A stretch of DNA of 34,389 nt, taken from positions 1 through 34,389 of IMG/VR virus record IMGVR_UViG_3300018018_000022. One strand, 5' to 3'. The stretch is from a virus. Below the pieces are notes generated by a model. The model saw nothing but the letters and a program-made list of their open reading frames with translations. It did not search any database and had not been told where the DNA came from. This document shows positions 7,492 to 15,376 of the stretch, piece by piece. The position numbers and the translations under genes are program-made. Within the stretch, counting starts at the first letter, position 1. The number at the start of each line of letters is the position of its first letter.

Positions 7492-8316
7492 ATGTCGGAA
7501 CAGGATCAGAACCAGTTGGTAGTACAGACCGATAGCCATGCCTTGGTTGGCGTGGATTTCGGTGAGCTCGCCGGAGTGGGCTTCGAGGGGCAGACGTCTC
7601 GGGACGTTGCGATCCCATTCCTCGGTTTGCTTCAGGCGGGGAGCCCGCAGGTCACGGACGGTGACCCGAAGCGGATCCCCGGCGCGGTGGCTGGTGACCT
7701 CATGAACACGGTCACGCAGGAGCTGCTTGGGAAGACGGTCTACGTGGTGCCATGCTTCACGCAGAACGTGTTCGTGGAGTGGGCCCCCCGCGACACGGGA
7801 GGTGGTTTCCAGAACGTCCATGAGATCAGCGACCCCCTCATCGTCGACGCGCGGGAGGCCGCGAGGAGAGACAAGAGGAGCTTCAACGATCTCACGACCC
7901 CTGACGGCAATGAGCTCGGTGAGACGTTCTACGTCTATGGCCTCCTCCTGGAGAAGGTGGACTCGAAGGAGTCAGTATGTCCGATCGTCCTCGCGTTCAA
8001 CTCGTCCAAGATCAAGGTCTATAAGCGGATGAATACGATGCTCCGGACGATCAAGGGGAGGCCCCCGCTGTGCGCCTTCCGCCTGGCCATCACATCCTTC
8101 GATGACAAGGACAAGAAGGGGCACAACTTCAAGAACTTCAAGATTGACTTCGCCGGTGGCAATCTTGCCAACTCGGCTAACTTGCCCACGAACGAGTACA
8201 AGGGCCTGCTGGCCGAGGGCAAGGCGCTCGTTGACGCGGTCAGGGGTGGCCTGGCCCGCGCGGCCTATGACACTCAGACGGTGGAGCCGGGTGCCGCCGA
8301 GTCCGAACCGTTCTAA
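7492..8316 (+). CDS. Probable phage ssDNA-binding-like protein, 274 aa
   Basis: The layout resembles a phage family often annotated as ssDNA-binding. It has an N-terminal IPFLGLLQAGSPQ block and an LGKTVYVVPCF strand. A central LLLEKVDSKESVCPIVLAFN stretch is followed by KVYKRMNTMLRTIKGRPP and a FRLAITSF...KNFKIDF OB-like part. The C-terminus is acidic (VEPGAAESEPF), as is typical of ssDNA-binding proteins. GGAGG lies at a good distance from ATG 7492. The preceding gene and the helicase downstream fit a role in replication or recombination. The assignment is from memory of the family pattern. Confidence 0.55.
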   Translation: MSEQDQNQLVVQTDSHALVGVDFGELAGVGFEGQTSRDVAIPFLGLLQAGSPQVTDGDPKRIPGAVAGDLMNTVTQELLGKTVYVVPCFTQNVFVEWAPRDTGGGFQNVHEISDPLIVDAREAARRDKRSFNDLTTPDGNELGETFYVYGLLLEKVDSKESVCPIVLAFNSSKIKVYKRMNTMLRTIKGRPPLCAFRLAITSFDDKDKKGHNFKNFKIDFAGGNLANSANLPTNEYKGLLAEGKALVDAVRGGLARAAYDTQTVEPGAAESEPF

Positions 8317-8343
8317 CCAAGCCTCTCATCACCCTCACCACCT

Positions 8344-8371
8344 GGTGCCGCCTGCTTCGGCGGGCGGCACC
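8344..8371 (+). terminator. GC-rich UUCG hairpin
   Basis: A 12-bp stem (8344-8355 with 8360-8371, one G-U pair) closed by a TTCG tetraloop lies 28 nt after the stop of the ssDNA-binding-like gene. No clean U-tract follows. Its last four bases belong also to the next, longer hairpin, so the two cannot form together. Confidence 0.7.
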
Positions 8372-8412
8372 GAACAAGGGGCATGCCAGAAGAGCGTGCC
8401 TCTTGTTCGGTG
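8368..8412 (+). promoter_or_regulatory. 19-bp hairpin overlapping the UUCG hairpin
   Basis: Positions 8368-8386 pair with 8394-8412 (19 pairs, two of them wobble) around CAGAAGA. It shares CACC at 8368-8371 with the upstream hairpin. The two are mutually exclusive over those bases, as in an attenuator-like switch. Confidence 0.6.
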
Positions 8413-8563
8413 TGGGTAACATATGTTGCCTACACTACATTTGTGCCAGAAGTGGCGATAGTCAGCCGCCAGGAGATGGGTATCCCCTCGGACGAGGTTC
8501 TTTACCTGTCGTGAATGATCGGACTGAGACACGAGCCTGGCCTGGCACTTTATTGAGACGACT
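8413..8563. other. Spacer without a supported gene
   Basis: With the two hairpins before it, this completes a stretch of about 250 bases between genes. I see only short frames with poor ribosome sites here, and no clear promoter. Confidence 0.4.
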
Positions 8564-8695
8564 ATGGTGGTATGTAACAAGAGAGATCACTGTTGCTATA
8601 AGGACGATTGTCCTCACTCTGAACCGCTTGACGTTTCACTTGACTTCGAGATGATGTACTGTGATGAGCCGGGTCTGGCAGCGAGGTGTGAGTGA
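8564..8695 (+). CDS. Cys-rich 43-aa protein coupled to the helicase
   Basis: The frame from ATG 8564 encodes a small protein with cysteines at 4, 10, 11, 16, 33 and 42 (VVCNKRDHCCYKDDCPH at the N-terminus), probably metal-binding. Its stop overlaps the helicase GTG start as GTGA, the same coupling seen throughout the window. The ribosome site is weak. It resembles the Cys-rich protein at 2133 in spacing. Function is unknown. Confidence 0.5.
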   Translation: MVVCNKRDHCCYKDDCPHSEPLDVSLDFEMMYCDEPGLAARCE

Positions 8696-9906
8696 ACTGG
8701 TCCCCACAGCAGCAGCAAGCGCTCGACGACGTTGGTCGCTGGCTCCGTGAGCGAAGCGACAGCGTCTACTACCTCGCTGGCTACGCGGGGACTGGAAAGA
8801 CCACGCTCGCGAAGCACCTGGCTGAGGGCACGGATAGGGTGCTCTTCGGGGCGTACACCGGGAAGGCCGCATCCGTCATGCGGAAGCGCGGCTGTCCGAT
8901 GGCGAGCACGATCCATCAATTGATCTACCTACCCGCCAGCAAGTCTAAGATGCACCTCCTCGAGCTCAAGGAATCCTTGTGGGATGCCTGCAATGAGACA
9001 CCTGCTGAAGACCAACCTACCAACAAGACCATCCTCAAGCTCAGGCGACAGATAGAGGAGGAGACGCAGCGGCTGAAGCGCCCGTCTTTCACCCTTAACC
9101 CGGAGTCCTCAGTGAAGGACGCGAACCTCGTCGTCATTGACGAGTGCTCCATGGTGGATGAGAGGATGGGCATGGATTTGTTGTCTTTTAAGACGCCGGT
9201 CCTCGTGATCGGCGACCCGGCCCAGCTGCCTCCGGTGAAGGGTGGTGGCTTTTTCACCGACAGGGAGCCGAACATGATGCTGACGGAGATCCATCGACAG
9301 GCGTGGGACTCGCCCGTCCTGACTTTAGCCACTAAGGTCAGGATGGGCGAGTCCCTCGAGGACGGTGAATATGGACAATCCCTTGTGATGCATGGGAAAC
9401 CCCAGCAAGAATTGGTCTGTCAGGCAGACCAAATTCTTGTTGGGAGAAACGAGACCCGTCGCAGGTGCAACTCCCGGATGCGATCCCTCCTGGGCTTAGG
9501 TGCACAGGATGAGCTCCCAGTCGTAGGGGATCGTCTCGTGTGCCTTCGGAACGACCACATGGAGGGGCTGCTGAATGGTACGATCTGGACCGTGGATGAG
9601 GTGTCGCCAGGCGTATGCGAGGACCGCGTCTGCCTGACCGTGACGAACGAGGACGGTCAGCAGGTCACAGTCGAGGCACACGTCCACTTTTTTCAGGGGA
9701 GGGAGAGCGAGCTCCCGTACTACGAGATACGGGAGGCCCAACTATTTGACTTTGGCTATGCCCTAACAACTCATAAGTCGCAAGGTAGTCAATGGCCATC
9801 GGTATTCATCTTTGATGAGAGTTATGTCTTCCGTGGTTCAGCCAAGAATTGGCTCTACACAGCTATAACGAGAGCATCGGAGAAAGTGGTGGTGTGTCGT
9901 GGCTGA
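8692..9906 (+). CDS. RecD/Dda-like superfamily 1 DNA helicase
   Basis: A 404-residue SF1B helicase. Walker A is GYAGTGKT (30-37), motif Ia is FGAYTGKAA, and Walker B is VIDECSMVD (148-156). GDPAQLPPV is motif III, and the UvrD_C_2-like end contains TTHKSQGSQWPSV and WLYTAITRA. These enzymes unwind DNA 5' to 3', and phage versions such as T4 Dda act at replication forks and in recombination. The GTG start at 8692 follows GAGGTG. The 3' end overlaps the GIY-YIG start by 8 nt. Two very long inverted repeats lie inside its frame. Confidence 0.9.
   Translation: MNWSPQQQQALDDVGRWLRERSDSVYYLAGYAGTGKTTLAKHLAEGTDRVLFGAYTGKAASVMRKRGCPMASTIHQLIYLPASKSKMHLLELKESLWDACNETPAEDQPTNKTILKLRRQIEEETQRLKRPSFTLNPESSVKDANLVVIDECSMVDERMGMDLLSFKTPVLVIGDPAQLPPVKGGGFFTDREPNMMLTEIHRQAWDSPVLTLATKVRMGESLEDGEYGQSLVMHGKPQQELVCQADQILVGRNETRRRCNSRMRSLLGLGAQDELPVVGDRLVCLRNDHMEGLLNGTIWTVDEVSPGVCEDRVCLTVTNEDGQQVTVEAHVHFFQGRESELPYYEIREAQLFDFGYALTTHKSQGSQWPSVFIFDESYVFRGSAKNWLYTAITRASEKVVVCRG
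9305..9355 (+). repeat. 24-bp intragenic hairpin in the helicase gene
   Basis: Positions 9305-9328 pair with 9332-9355 at all 24 positions (two G-U pairs) around the 3-nt loop CCA. It is the longest inverted repeat in the window and lies fully in the reading frame. Confidence 0.9.
9402..9444 (+). repeat. 19-bp intragenic hairpin in the helicase gene
   Basis: CAAGAATTGGTCTG (9406-9419) pairs with 9425-9439, with one bulged A. The stem extends through CCCAG/TTGGG to 9402 and 9444. The loop is TCAGG. Confidence 0.85.
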
Positions 9907-10717
9907 GGTGTATGGAGCATGTTCTCCCAGCGGAAAGATCTACGTTGGGTATACCACAGGAACAGTCTTAAGAAGATGGAGACGGCATGTGTCTGATGCG
10001 ATGCACGGCAGACAGTCTCGTCTTAATTCTGCCATCCTAAAATACGGTGGAGGACAGTTTATTCTTGTGACTCTTGCCCAGGGGATACCTGAGGACAGAG
10101 CTAAGGGATTGGAGATCCAATGGATAGCAGATCTTGATCTACAGAACCCAGATAATGGATATAACATGACAAAGGGTGGGGATGGGTTATCTGGTTGGGT
10201 ACCATCCGAATTTACACGAAACAAGTGGCGGAAGAATTGTCGAGGTCCCAAGAGTCTTAAACACATACAACACATGACTGAGGCAAATCGTCGTCCGGAG
10301 CACATTCTTTCTGTGGTGGTTGCAGTGAGAGGTAGACCAAAGAGCGAAGAGCATCGTCGTAAGTTGGCTGCTCAACGAGGTTGGAGACACAGTGAGGAGG
10401 CCCGTTATAAGATGCGGTTAGCATGGCAGCGTCGTAAAGAACAGGCCTCTGAGAGAGTAACGATCTGTCGTAACCGAGAGGGTACTATCATGACAGGACA
10501 GGAAATGCTTGAGAAGGCCCGCCAGCGGGCAGCGGAGATGGTTGAGGAGTCGTCGGCGCTGAGCGATGCGGAGTTCGACGAGCTGTTAGAATTGCAGCCG
10601 GAGAAGGCCGTCGATAAGCTGGCCATCCAGTTCTTGGAGACGGCGTTGGACGATCACAACTACTATGAAGGCGACGACAACCTTGAGGACGGTCAGGGCG
10701 GAGATGTGGATTGGTGA
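9899..10717 (+). CDS. GIY-YIG homing endonuclease fused in frame to the next gene
   Basis: Residues 1-95 form a GIY-YIG nuclease: VYGACSPSGKIYVGYT, RRWRRHV with the catalytic Arg, LEIQWIADLD with the catalytic Glu, then NPDNGYNM. NUMOD3-like DNA-binding repeats follow (GRPKSEEHRRKLAAQ, HSEEARYKMRLAWQ). From residue 198 the frame continues without a stop into an acidic 75-residue protein that has its own ATG and ribosome site. The endonuclease part is AT-richer than its neighbours and closely resembles the one at 26470, so it is probably a recent mobile insertion. It is a free-standing homing nuclease candidate; its target site is unknown. Confidence 0.8.
   Translation: MAEVYGACSPSGKIYVGYTTGTVLRRWRRHVSDAMHGRQSRLNSAILKYGGGQFILVTLAQGIPEDRAKGLEIQWIADLDLQNPDNGYNMTKGGDGLSGWVPSEFTRNKWRKNCRGPKSLKHIQHMTEANRRPEHILSVVVAVRGRPKSEEHRRKLAAQRGWRHSEEARYKMRLAWQRRKEQASERVTICRNREGTIMTGQEMLEKARQRAAEMVEESSALSDAEFDELLELQPEKAVDKLAIQFLETALDDHNYYEGDDNLEDGQGGDVDW
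10490..10717 (+). CDS. Acidic 75-aa protein, likely translated on its own
   Basis: ATG 10490 is preceded by GAGAGGG with 7-nt spacing, so this gene can be made independently of the GIY-YIG frame that runs into it. The product is helical and strongly acidic (EEFDELLEL-like core, ending DDNLEDGQGGDVDW). GC content rises sharply at its start, which marks the true boundary between the mobile gene and the resident gene. Function is unknown. The ribonucleotide reductase gene follows 28 nt later. Confidence 0.6.
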   Translation: MTGQEMLEKARQRAAEMVEESSALSDAEFDELLELQPEKAVDKLAIQFLETALDDHNYYEGDDNLEDGQGGDVDW

Positions 10718-10745
10718 GATCGATTAACCATGTGTGAGGAGATAA

Positions 10746-13379
10746 ATGGGTCCGACACTACCATTCTCTGAGGCGATCCACGCCGAGAAGTACAGAGGTA
10801 AGGGCGAGTCCTTCAAGGAGGCGATGAACCGTGTCGCTGGAGCTCTTGAGGATAACGATGAGCACTTCCGCGCGTTCCGCGATGCGCTGCTCGACATGAG
10901 ATTCATACCTGGTGGTAGGATCCAGGCGTCGATCGGATCGACGAAGCACACGACGGCCTATAACTGTTTTGTGTCTGGGGTGATCGAGGACTCCTTCGTG
11001 GAGGGTCATGGGTCAATCATGGCCATCGCCGCTGAGGCGGCTGCCACCATGAGGATGGGAGGCGGGATAGGCTACGACTTCAGCACCCTGCGGCCGCGCG
11101 GTGACTACATCCGGAAACTGGCCTCAAAGTCGTCCGGGCCGGTCTCCTTCATGGAGATCTATGACGCCATCTGCCGGTGCGTGTCCTCCTCTGGGCACCG
11201 CCGGGGAGCCCAGATGGCTGTCATGTCCGTCGACCATCCCGACATCGAGGAGTTCATTCATAGCAAGCAGCCTCCGCAGGAGGCAAGGATCATTCTGGAG
11301 AAACTTACTGCGTGTCAGCAAGGTTCCCCAGAATGGCTCACGTGGTACTCTGTCCTCCAGATGGTGTACCGGCTTACTGGCTTCAACATCTCGATCGCCG
11401 TGACAGACGAGTTCATGAAGGCAGTGCAAGCAGGTGCTCTGTTTGCCCTGAGGTTCGGTGGACGAACCTACCGGGAGGTTGACGCCAAGGCTCTGTGGGA
11501 CACCATCATGCGGTCAGCTTGGGATTGGGCCGAGCCAGGGGTCCTCTTCATCGACACGATCCGCAGGATGAACAACCTGTGGTACTGCGAGAACATCATC
11601 GCGACGAACCCGTGCTTCACTGGTGATACACTGGTCTGGACTGATCGAGGATCAAGAAGGTTTGATGAGTTGGCTGCAGATGGCAGAGATGTTCAGGTAC
11701 TCACCCAAAATGGTGAAGGACGGCTGGTGTACCGCACGATGCGGAACCCGCGATGCACCCAGCGCGGTGCACGACTTGTGCGAGTCATGCTCGACAATGG
11801 ACAAGTTGTGAAGTGCACACCGCAGCACAAGTTCTTTTTGAAGAATGGTCAAGAAGTGGAGGCCCAGGATCTCCATGCTGGGGATTCGCTCCAGAGCGTG
11901 TATCGATATTGTGCGAATCAGAAGGGTTACTTGAAACTGACCAACGGCATCGTCTCCATCATGGAACATCACGTACCGTTCGAGGGTGTGAATGGATTAG
12001 GTGAAGAGCTCCATATTCATCATCGCAACGGCATCAAGAACGACAATCGTCCAGAGAACTTGGAACTGCTGCGGTCGTCTGAGCACAACTCCATGCACAT
12101 GCGTGGTGACCAGAATCCTCTTCGTCGGTTCCCTGATCGGAATCCGATGAAGACCGATCCTGACTGCCTTCGTGGCGAGAGGAATGGTCGCTGGAGGAGC
12201 GACATCTCGATCGAATGGATGCTCGAGATGCGAGAAGCAGGCTACTCCTTCGCTAAGATCGCGGAGGCGTGTGGTTGTTGCAAATACACCGCGCAGAAAC
12301 GGATTAAGGAAGCCAATCATCGAGTGGTATCAGTCGAAACACTTGAAATCATGGAGGACGTGTACTGTGGAACCGTGGACGAGACTCATTCCTTCTTCAT
12401 TCAGTTAGGACAGAATGATGGGATGCTCGTGCGGAATTGCGGTGAGCAGCCACTACCACCCTACGGGGCCTGTCTCTTGGGCAGCTTCAACTTAGTGCAG
12501 TACGTCAAGGATCGCATCACCAGGAATACGATGGAGAAGATCAGAGTTTTCGACTGGGAGCAGTTGAAGGCTGACATCCCCCCTGTGGTCCGGGCGATGG
12601 ATAACGTGATAGATAAGACCACCTACCCGCTATACGAGCAAGAGAAGGAGGCAAAGAGCAAGCGCCGGATGGGCCTCGGGGTTATGGGCTTGGCGAACGC
12701 GCTCGAGGCGCTCGACATGCCATATGGTTCTCAGGAGTTCATTGAGTTCGAAGAGAAGCTCCTAAGAACCATAGCGAATGAGTGTTATAAGGCGTCGGTG
12801 CTCCTGGGCCAGGAGAAGGGTACATTTCCGCTGTATGATCCTGAGAAGTACCTGGCAGGAGAGTTCATTAAGACCCTTGAGCCAGAGACGCAGGAGCTGA
12901 TTCAGCGATACGGGATACGTAACAGCCACTTGACCTCTATCGCTCCAACGGGCACGATATCAATCTGTGCAGATAACGTGTCGTCCGGGATCGAGCCGGT
13001 ATTCTCCTATACGCAGAAGCGGGTACTGAATATGCTGGTAGGGAAGACCGAGACGGATTTTGGTGACTACGGTTATCGGGTATTCGGTACACGGGGGAAG
13101 CGGAGCTCCGAGGTGACTGTAGAGGAGCACCTGGCGGTACTGGCCGTTGCGGCGCACCATGTGGACTCTTCTGTCTCGAAGACGTGCAACGTACCGGTAG
13201 ACATGCCGTGGCAGCAGTTCAAGGACCTCTACATCAGGGCGTGGGAGCTCGGATGCAAAGGGCTCACGACCTACCAAGTGGGCGGGAGGCGGGCCGGAGT
13301 CATAAGGTCGATGGACGATGACGTGTCCCCGTCGGCCTGCACGGTGGACGTGAAGACGGGGAGAAGGGAGTGTGAGTAG
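10746..13379 (+). CDS. nrdJ: B12-dependent (class II) ribonucleotide reductase with intein
   Basis: The 877-residue precursor minus a 275-residue intein gives a 602-residue NrdJ-type enzyme, which reduces ribonucleotides to deoxyribonucleotides with adenosylcobalamin. Support comes from AYNCF (N-terminal redox Cys), MRMGGGIGYDFSTLRPRG, NPCGEQPLPPYGACLLGSFN (catalytic Cys and Glu, split by the intein) and PTGTISICADNVSSGIEP. Cysteines near the C-terminus (SACTVDV, RECE) could serve as the reducing pair. It is shorter than many bacterial NrdJ enzymes, as in phages. The start at ATG 10746 has GAGGAGA. It feeds the polymerase and base-modification genes downstream. Confidence 0.9.
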   Translation: MGPTLPFSEAIHAEKYRGKGESFKEAMNRVAGALEDNDEHFRAFRDALLDMRFIPGGRIQASIGSTKHTTAYNCFVSGVIEDSFVEGHGSIMAIAAEAAATMRMGGGIGYDFSTLRPRGDYIRKLASKSSGPVSFMEIYDAICRCVSSSGHRRGAQMAVMSVDHPDIEEFIHSKQPPQEARIILEKLTACQQGSPEWLTWYSVLQMVYRLTGFNISIAVTDEFMKAVQAGALFALRFGGRTYREVDAKALWDTIMRSAWDWAEPGVLFIDTIRRMNNLWYCENIIATNPCFTGDTLVWTDRGSRRFDELAADGRDVQVLTQNGEGRLVYRTMRNPRCTQRGARLVRVMLDNGQVVKCTPQHKFFLKNGQEVEAQDLHAGDSLQSVYRYCANQKGYLKLTNGIVSIMEHHVPFEGVNGLGEELHIHHRNGIKNDNRPENLELLRSSEHNSMHMRGDQNPLRRFPDRNPMKTDPDCLRGERNGRWRSDISIEWMLEMREAGYSFAKIAEACGCCKYTAQKRIKEANHRVVSVETLEIMEDVYCGTVDETHSFFIQLGQNDGMLVRNCGEQPLPPYGACLLGSFNLVQYVKDRITRNTMEKIRVFDWEQLKADIPPVVRAMDNVIDKTTYPLYEQEKEAKSKRRMGLGVMGLANALEALDMPYGSQEFIEFEEKLLRTIANECYKASVLLGQEKGTFPLYDPEKYLAGEFIKTLEPETQELIQRYGIRNSHLTSIAPTGTISICADNVSSGIEPVFSYTQKRVLNMLVGKTETDFGDYGYRVFGTRGKRSSEVTVEEHLAVLAVAAHHVDSSVSKTCNVPVDMPWQQFKDLYIRAWELGCKGLTTYQVGGRRAGVIRSMDDDVSPSACTVDVKTGRRECE
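11291..11335 (+). repeat. Intragenic hairpin in the reductase N-extein
   Basis: Positions 11291-11306 and 11320-11335 pair at 14 of 16 positions, and CTG/CAG extends the stem inward around CGTGT. Confidence 0.75.
11613..12437 (+). other. HNH-endonuclease intein in the reductase
   Basis: The intein covers precursor residues 290-564. Block A is CFTGDTLVW, block B is KCTPQHKFFLKNG, and block F is VYCGTVDETHSFFI. The last residues are MLVRN before +1 Cys. An HNH endonuclease of the LHIHHRNGIKNDNRPENL type lies in the middle, so the intein should be a homing element. The penultimate residue is Arg instead of the usual His. The +1 Cys is the reductase catalytic cysteine (NP/CGEQ), so the enzyme can work only after splicing. 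Confidence 0.9.
12723..12773 (+). repeat. Intragenic inverted repeat in the reductase C-extein
   Basis: TATGGTTCTCAGGAG (12723-12737) and CTCCTAAGAACCATA (12759-12773) pair at 14 of 15 positions around 21 nt. Confidence 0.75.
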
Positions 13380-13380
13380 G

Positions 13381-14256
13381 ATGCAGATGATTGAGAAGAA
13401 CATAGCTGAGTACTTCGCGATGGCTCGGGAGCGGTACTTGATTCATCAGAGAAGGCTTTCTGGTGAGTCAAGGCCCTGGACGGAGGATCCGGTCTTTCAG
13501 GCATGGCGATTCTGCAACGTCTTTCGCGAGGACGATAGGACCACGAAGTGGATTGACAAGAACGTTCGAGGACCTCTCCGGAATCAGAGTGATGATCGGA
13601 TGGTCACTGCCATGGTGGCCTGCCGGCTCTTCAACCGGATTGAGATTCTGGAGAGGATCCAGAAGGCCGGGCTCTTGCAATCGTGGGATGGAAGAGGTGT
13701 CTGCAAGGTCCTGAAGGATGTCCACCCGGTGGTAGGCGCGGCCTACATGATCAAGACCCCGACTGGGATGGATAAGCTGCATGGTGTCGTCGCCATAGTG
13801 GATACCGTTCAGGCCGACTCACACCTCCTGGCAGAGCAGATGTGCGAGCACGCCAGCCTTGAGTTCGCGTGTGATTTGCTTCAGCGATACTCATACATCG
13901 GCTCGTTCCTCGCCTACGAGATCGTCAGTGACCTGCGGTGGACGCCGGTCCTCGAGAGGGCGACCGACGTCATGACCTGGTCGGTCCCCGGACCTGGGGC
14001 CTGCCGAGGGTTGTCGTGGCTCGTGGCGGGCAACTCCGATGAGATCAAGTACGGGAGCCGGGTTGCGAAGGAAGAGGCGCTCGGTCTCATGGGCAAATTA
14101 CTGCGATGTAGCCAGTCAGTGGTGTACTGGCCGCAGGAGTGGCCGATGTGGGAGATGAGGGAAGTGGAACATTTTTTATGTGAAATGTGGAAGTATGCGA
14201 AGGTGAAGTACCTAAATCGGCGGATGAAGAGAAGATTTTACTTGCCTTCTCCTTAA
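13381..14256 (+). CDS. Alpha-glutamyl/putrescinyl-thymine pyrophosphorylase-like protein
   Basis: The signature PWTEDPVFQAWRFCNVFRED, then DRTTKW near residues 30-55, matches from memory the phage aGPT-pyrophosphorylase family. These are HhH-glycosylase-related proteins predicted, and in some phages shown, to displace pyrophosphate from 5-hydroxymethyluracil diphosphate in DNA and install a new group. ARLFN-type (CRLFNRIEILERI) and VPGPGACRGLSWL segments also fit. I start at ATG 13381 (291 aa) because GTG 13372 is only 1 nt from the GGGAG site. It opens the modification cluster and ends inside promoter copy 5. Confidence 0.7.
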   Translation: MQMIEKNIAEYFAMARERYLIHQRRLSGESRPWTEDPVFQAWRFCNVFREDDRTTKWIDKNVRGPLRNQSDDRMVTAMVACRLFNRIEILERIQKAGLLQSWDGRGVCKVLKDVHPVVGAAYMIKTPTGMDKLHGVVAIVDTVQADSHLLAEQMCEHASLEFACDLLQRYSYIGSFLAYEIVSDLRWTPVLERATDVMTWSVPGPGACRGLSWLVAGNSDEIKYGSRVAKEEALGLMGKLLRCSQSVVYWPQEWPMWEMREVEHFLCEMWKYAKVKYLNRRMKRRFYLPSP

Positions 14257-14270
14257 GGATACCGTATACT
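14242..14270 (+). promoter_or_regulatory. Recurrent phage promoter, copy 5
   Basis: TATACT (14265-14270) is preceded by TTGCCT (14242-14247) at 17 nt, or CTTGCC at 18. It overlaps the end of the pyrophosphorylase-like gene. The leader to ATG 14318 is longer than in other copies (47 nt) and carries AAGAGGATG as the ribosome site. It probably gives the inositol synthase and following genes their own start of transcription. Confidence 0.6.
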
Positions 14271-14317
14271 ATGTGGCATGGTGGTCTCCTAAACACTATC
14301 TTGAAAGAGGATGAACT

Positions 14318-15376
14318 ATGATCAGGACTGCGATTATTGGTGTGGGAAATTGTGCTTCTTCCCTGGTACAGGGACTGCAGTACTATGGGAGCGGTAGCGG
14401 TGAGCATGTGAATGGGCTAATGGAGCCGAGCATCGGTGGGTATCGTCCGCAGGACATTGAAGTCGTGGCGGCTTTCGACGTGGATGCGCGGAAGGTGGGT
14501 CTGGATCTCGCCTTGGCGATCGACGCGGAGCCGAACTGCACCCTGAAGTTCTGTCGGGTCCCGCCGACCGGAGTCGTCGTGCAGCGCGGTCCTACACTGG
14601 ATGGGCTGGGGACGACGCTGCGAGACTTCGTCGTCGAGAGCGGTGAGGAGCCCGTGGACATCGTGGCGGCCTTAAAGAAGGCCCAGGCGGAGGTCGTAGT
14701 CGGATACCTCCCAGTAGGCTCCGAGCAGGCTGTCCGCTACTATGCGGACTGCGCGCTGGCGGCTGGGTGTGCCTACGTGAACTGCATCCCGGTCTTCATC
14801 GCGTCGACACCGGAGTACGCTAAGAAGTTCAGCGACGCAGGCCTCCCGATCATCGGCGACGACATCAAGAGCCAGGTCGGCGCGACGATCATCCACCGCA
14901 CCTTAGCCGAGCTCTTCCACATGCGCGGTTACAAGATGACGCACACCAGCCAGCTGAACGTCGGTGGCAACACTGACTTCTACAATATGCTGGACCGTAG
15001 TCGCCTGCGCAGTAAAAAGATCAGCAAGACCCAGGCTGTGACCAGCGTGATGGGGATTGACCTCCCGGCGCGGGACGTGCACGTCGGACCGAGTGACCAC
15101 GTCGCCTGGCTCAACGACCGCAAGTGGTGCTTCATCACCATCGAGGGTGAGGGCTATGGCGGCGCACCGATACGGCTTGACCTCAAGCTGGAGGTGCACG
15201 ACAGCCCCAACTCAGCCGGTGTGGTGACGGACGCCATCCGGTGTGCGAAGGTGGCCCTGGACCGGCATGAGGGTGGTCCGATCCTCGCCCCGAGCGCCTT
15301 CTACATGAAGTCGCCCCCGGTCCAGATGGAGGACCACAAGGCGCTGGAGGGCCTCCGGGCATGGCTCAGTCAGTGA
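14318..15376 (+). CDS. ino1: Myo-inositol-1-phosphate synthase
   Basis: This 352-residue protein matches the shorter actinobacterial-type synthase, which converts glucose 6-phosphate to inositol phosphate using NAD. The NAD loop is [10 protein letters not shown] (6-15). [20 protein letters not shown] and [19 protein letters not shown] are followed by [28 protein letters not shown] and a terminal FYMKSPP. The catalytic lysines appear to be kept, so it is probably active. It overlaps the next gene by 16 nt and sits between two DNA-modification genes. This suggests that its product serves DNA decoration, although an auxiliary role in host inositol lipids or mycothiol is possible. Confidence 0.9.
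   Translation: MIRTAIIGVGNCASSLVQGLQYYGSGSGEHVNGLMEPSIGGYRPQDIEVVAAFDVDARKVGLDLALAIDAEPNCTLKFCRVPPTGVVVQRGPTLDGLGTTLRDFVVESGEEPVDIVAALKKAQAEVVVGYLPVGSEQAVRYYADCALAAGCAYVNCIPVFIASTPEYAKKFSDAGLPIIGDDIKSQVGATIIHRTLAELFHMRGYKMTHTSQLNVGGNTDFYNMLDRSRLRSKKISKTQAVTSVMGIDLPARDVHVGPSDHVAWLNDRKWCFITIEGEGYGGAPIRLDLKLEVHDSPNSAGVVTDAIRCAKVALDRHEGGPILAPSAFYMKSPPVQMEDHKALEGLRAWLSQ

Noticed and set aside
8403-8654. 83-codon frame starting with TTG
   Set aside because: It overlaps the 19-bp hairpin and the better-supported Cys-rich gene at 8564, and it has a poor ribosome site.
10910-12480. Class I reductase as an alternative identity
   Set aside because: The GGGIGYDFSTLRPRG and PTGTISICADNVSSGIEP signatures, and the absence of a small-subunit gene nearby, fit class II better.
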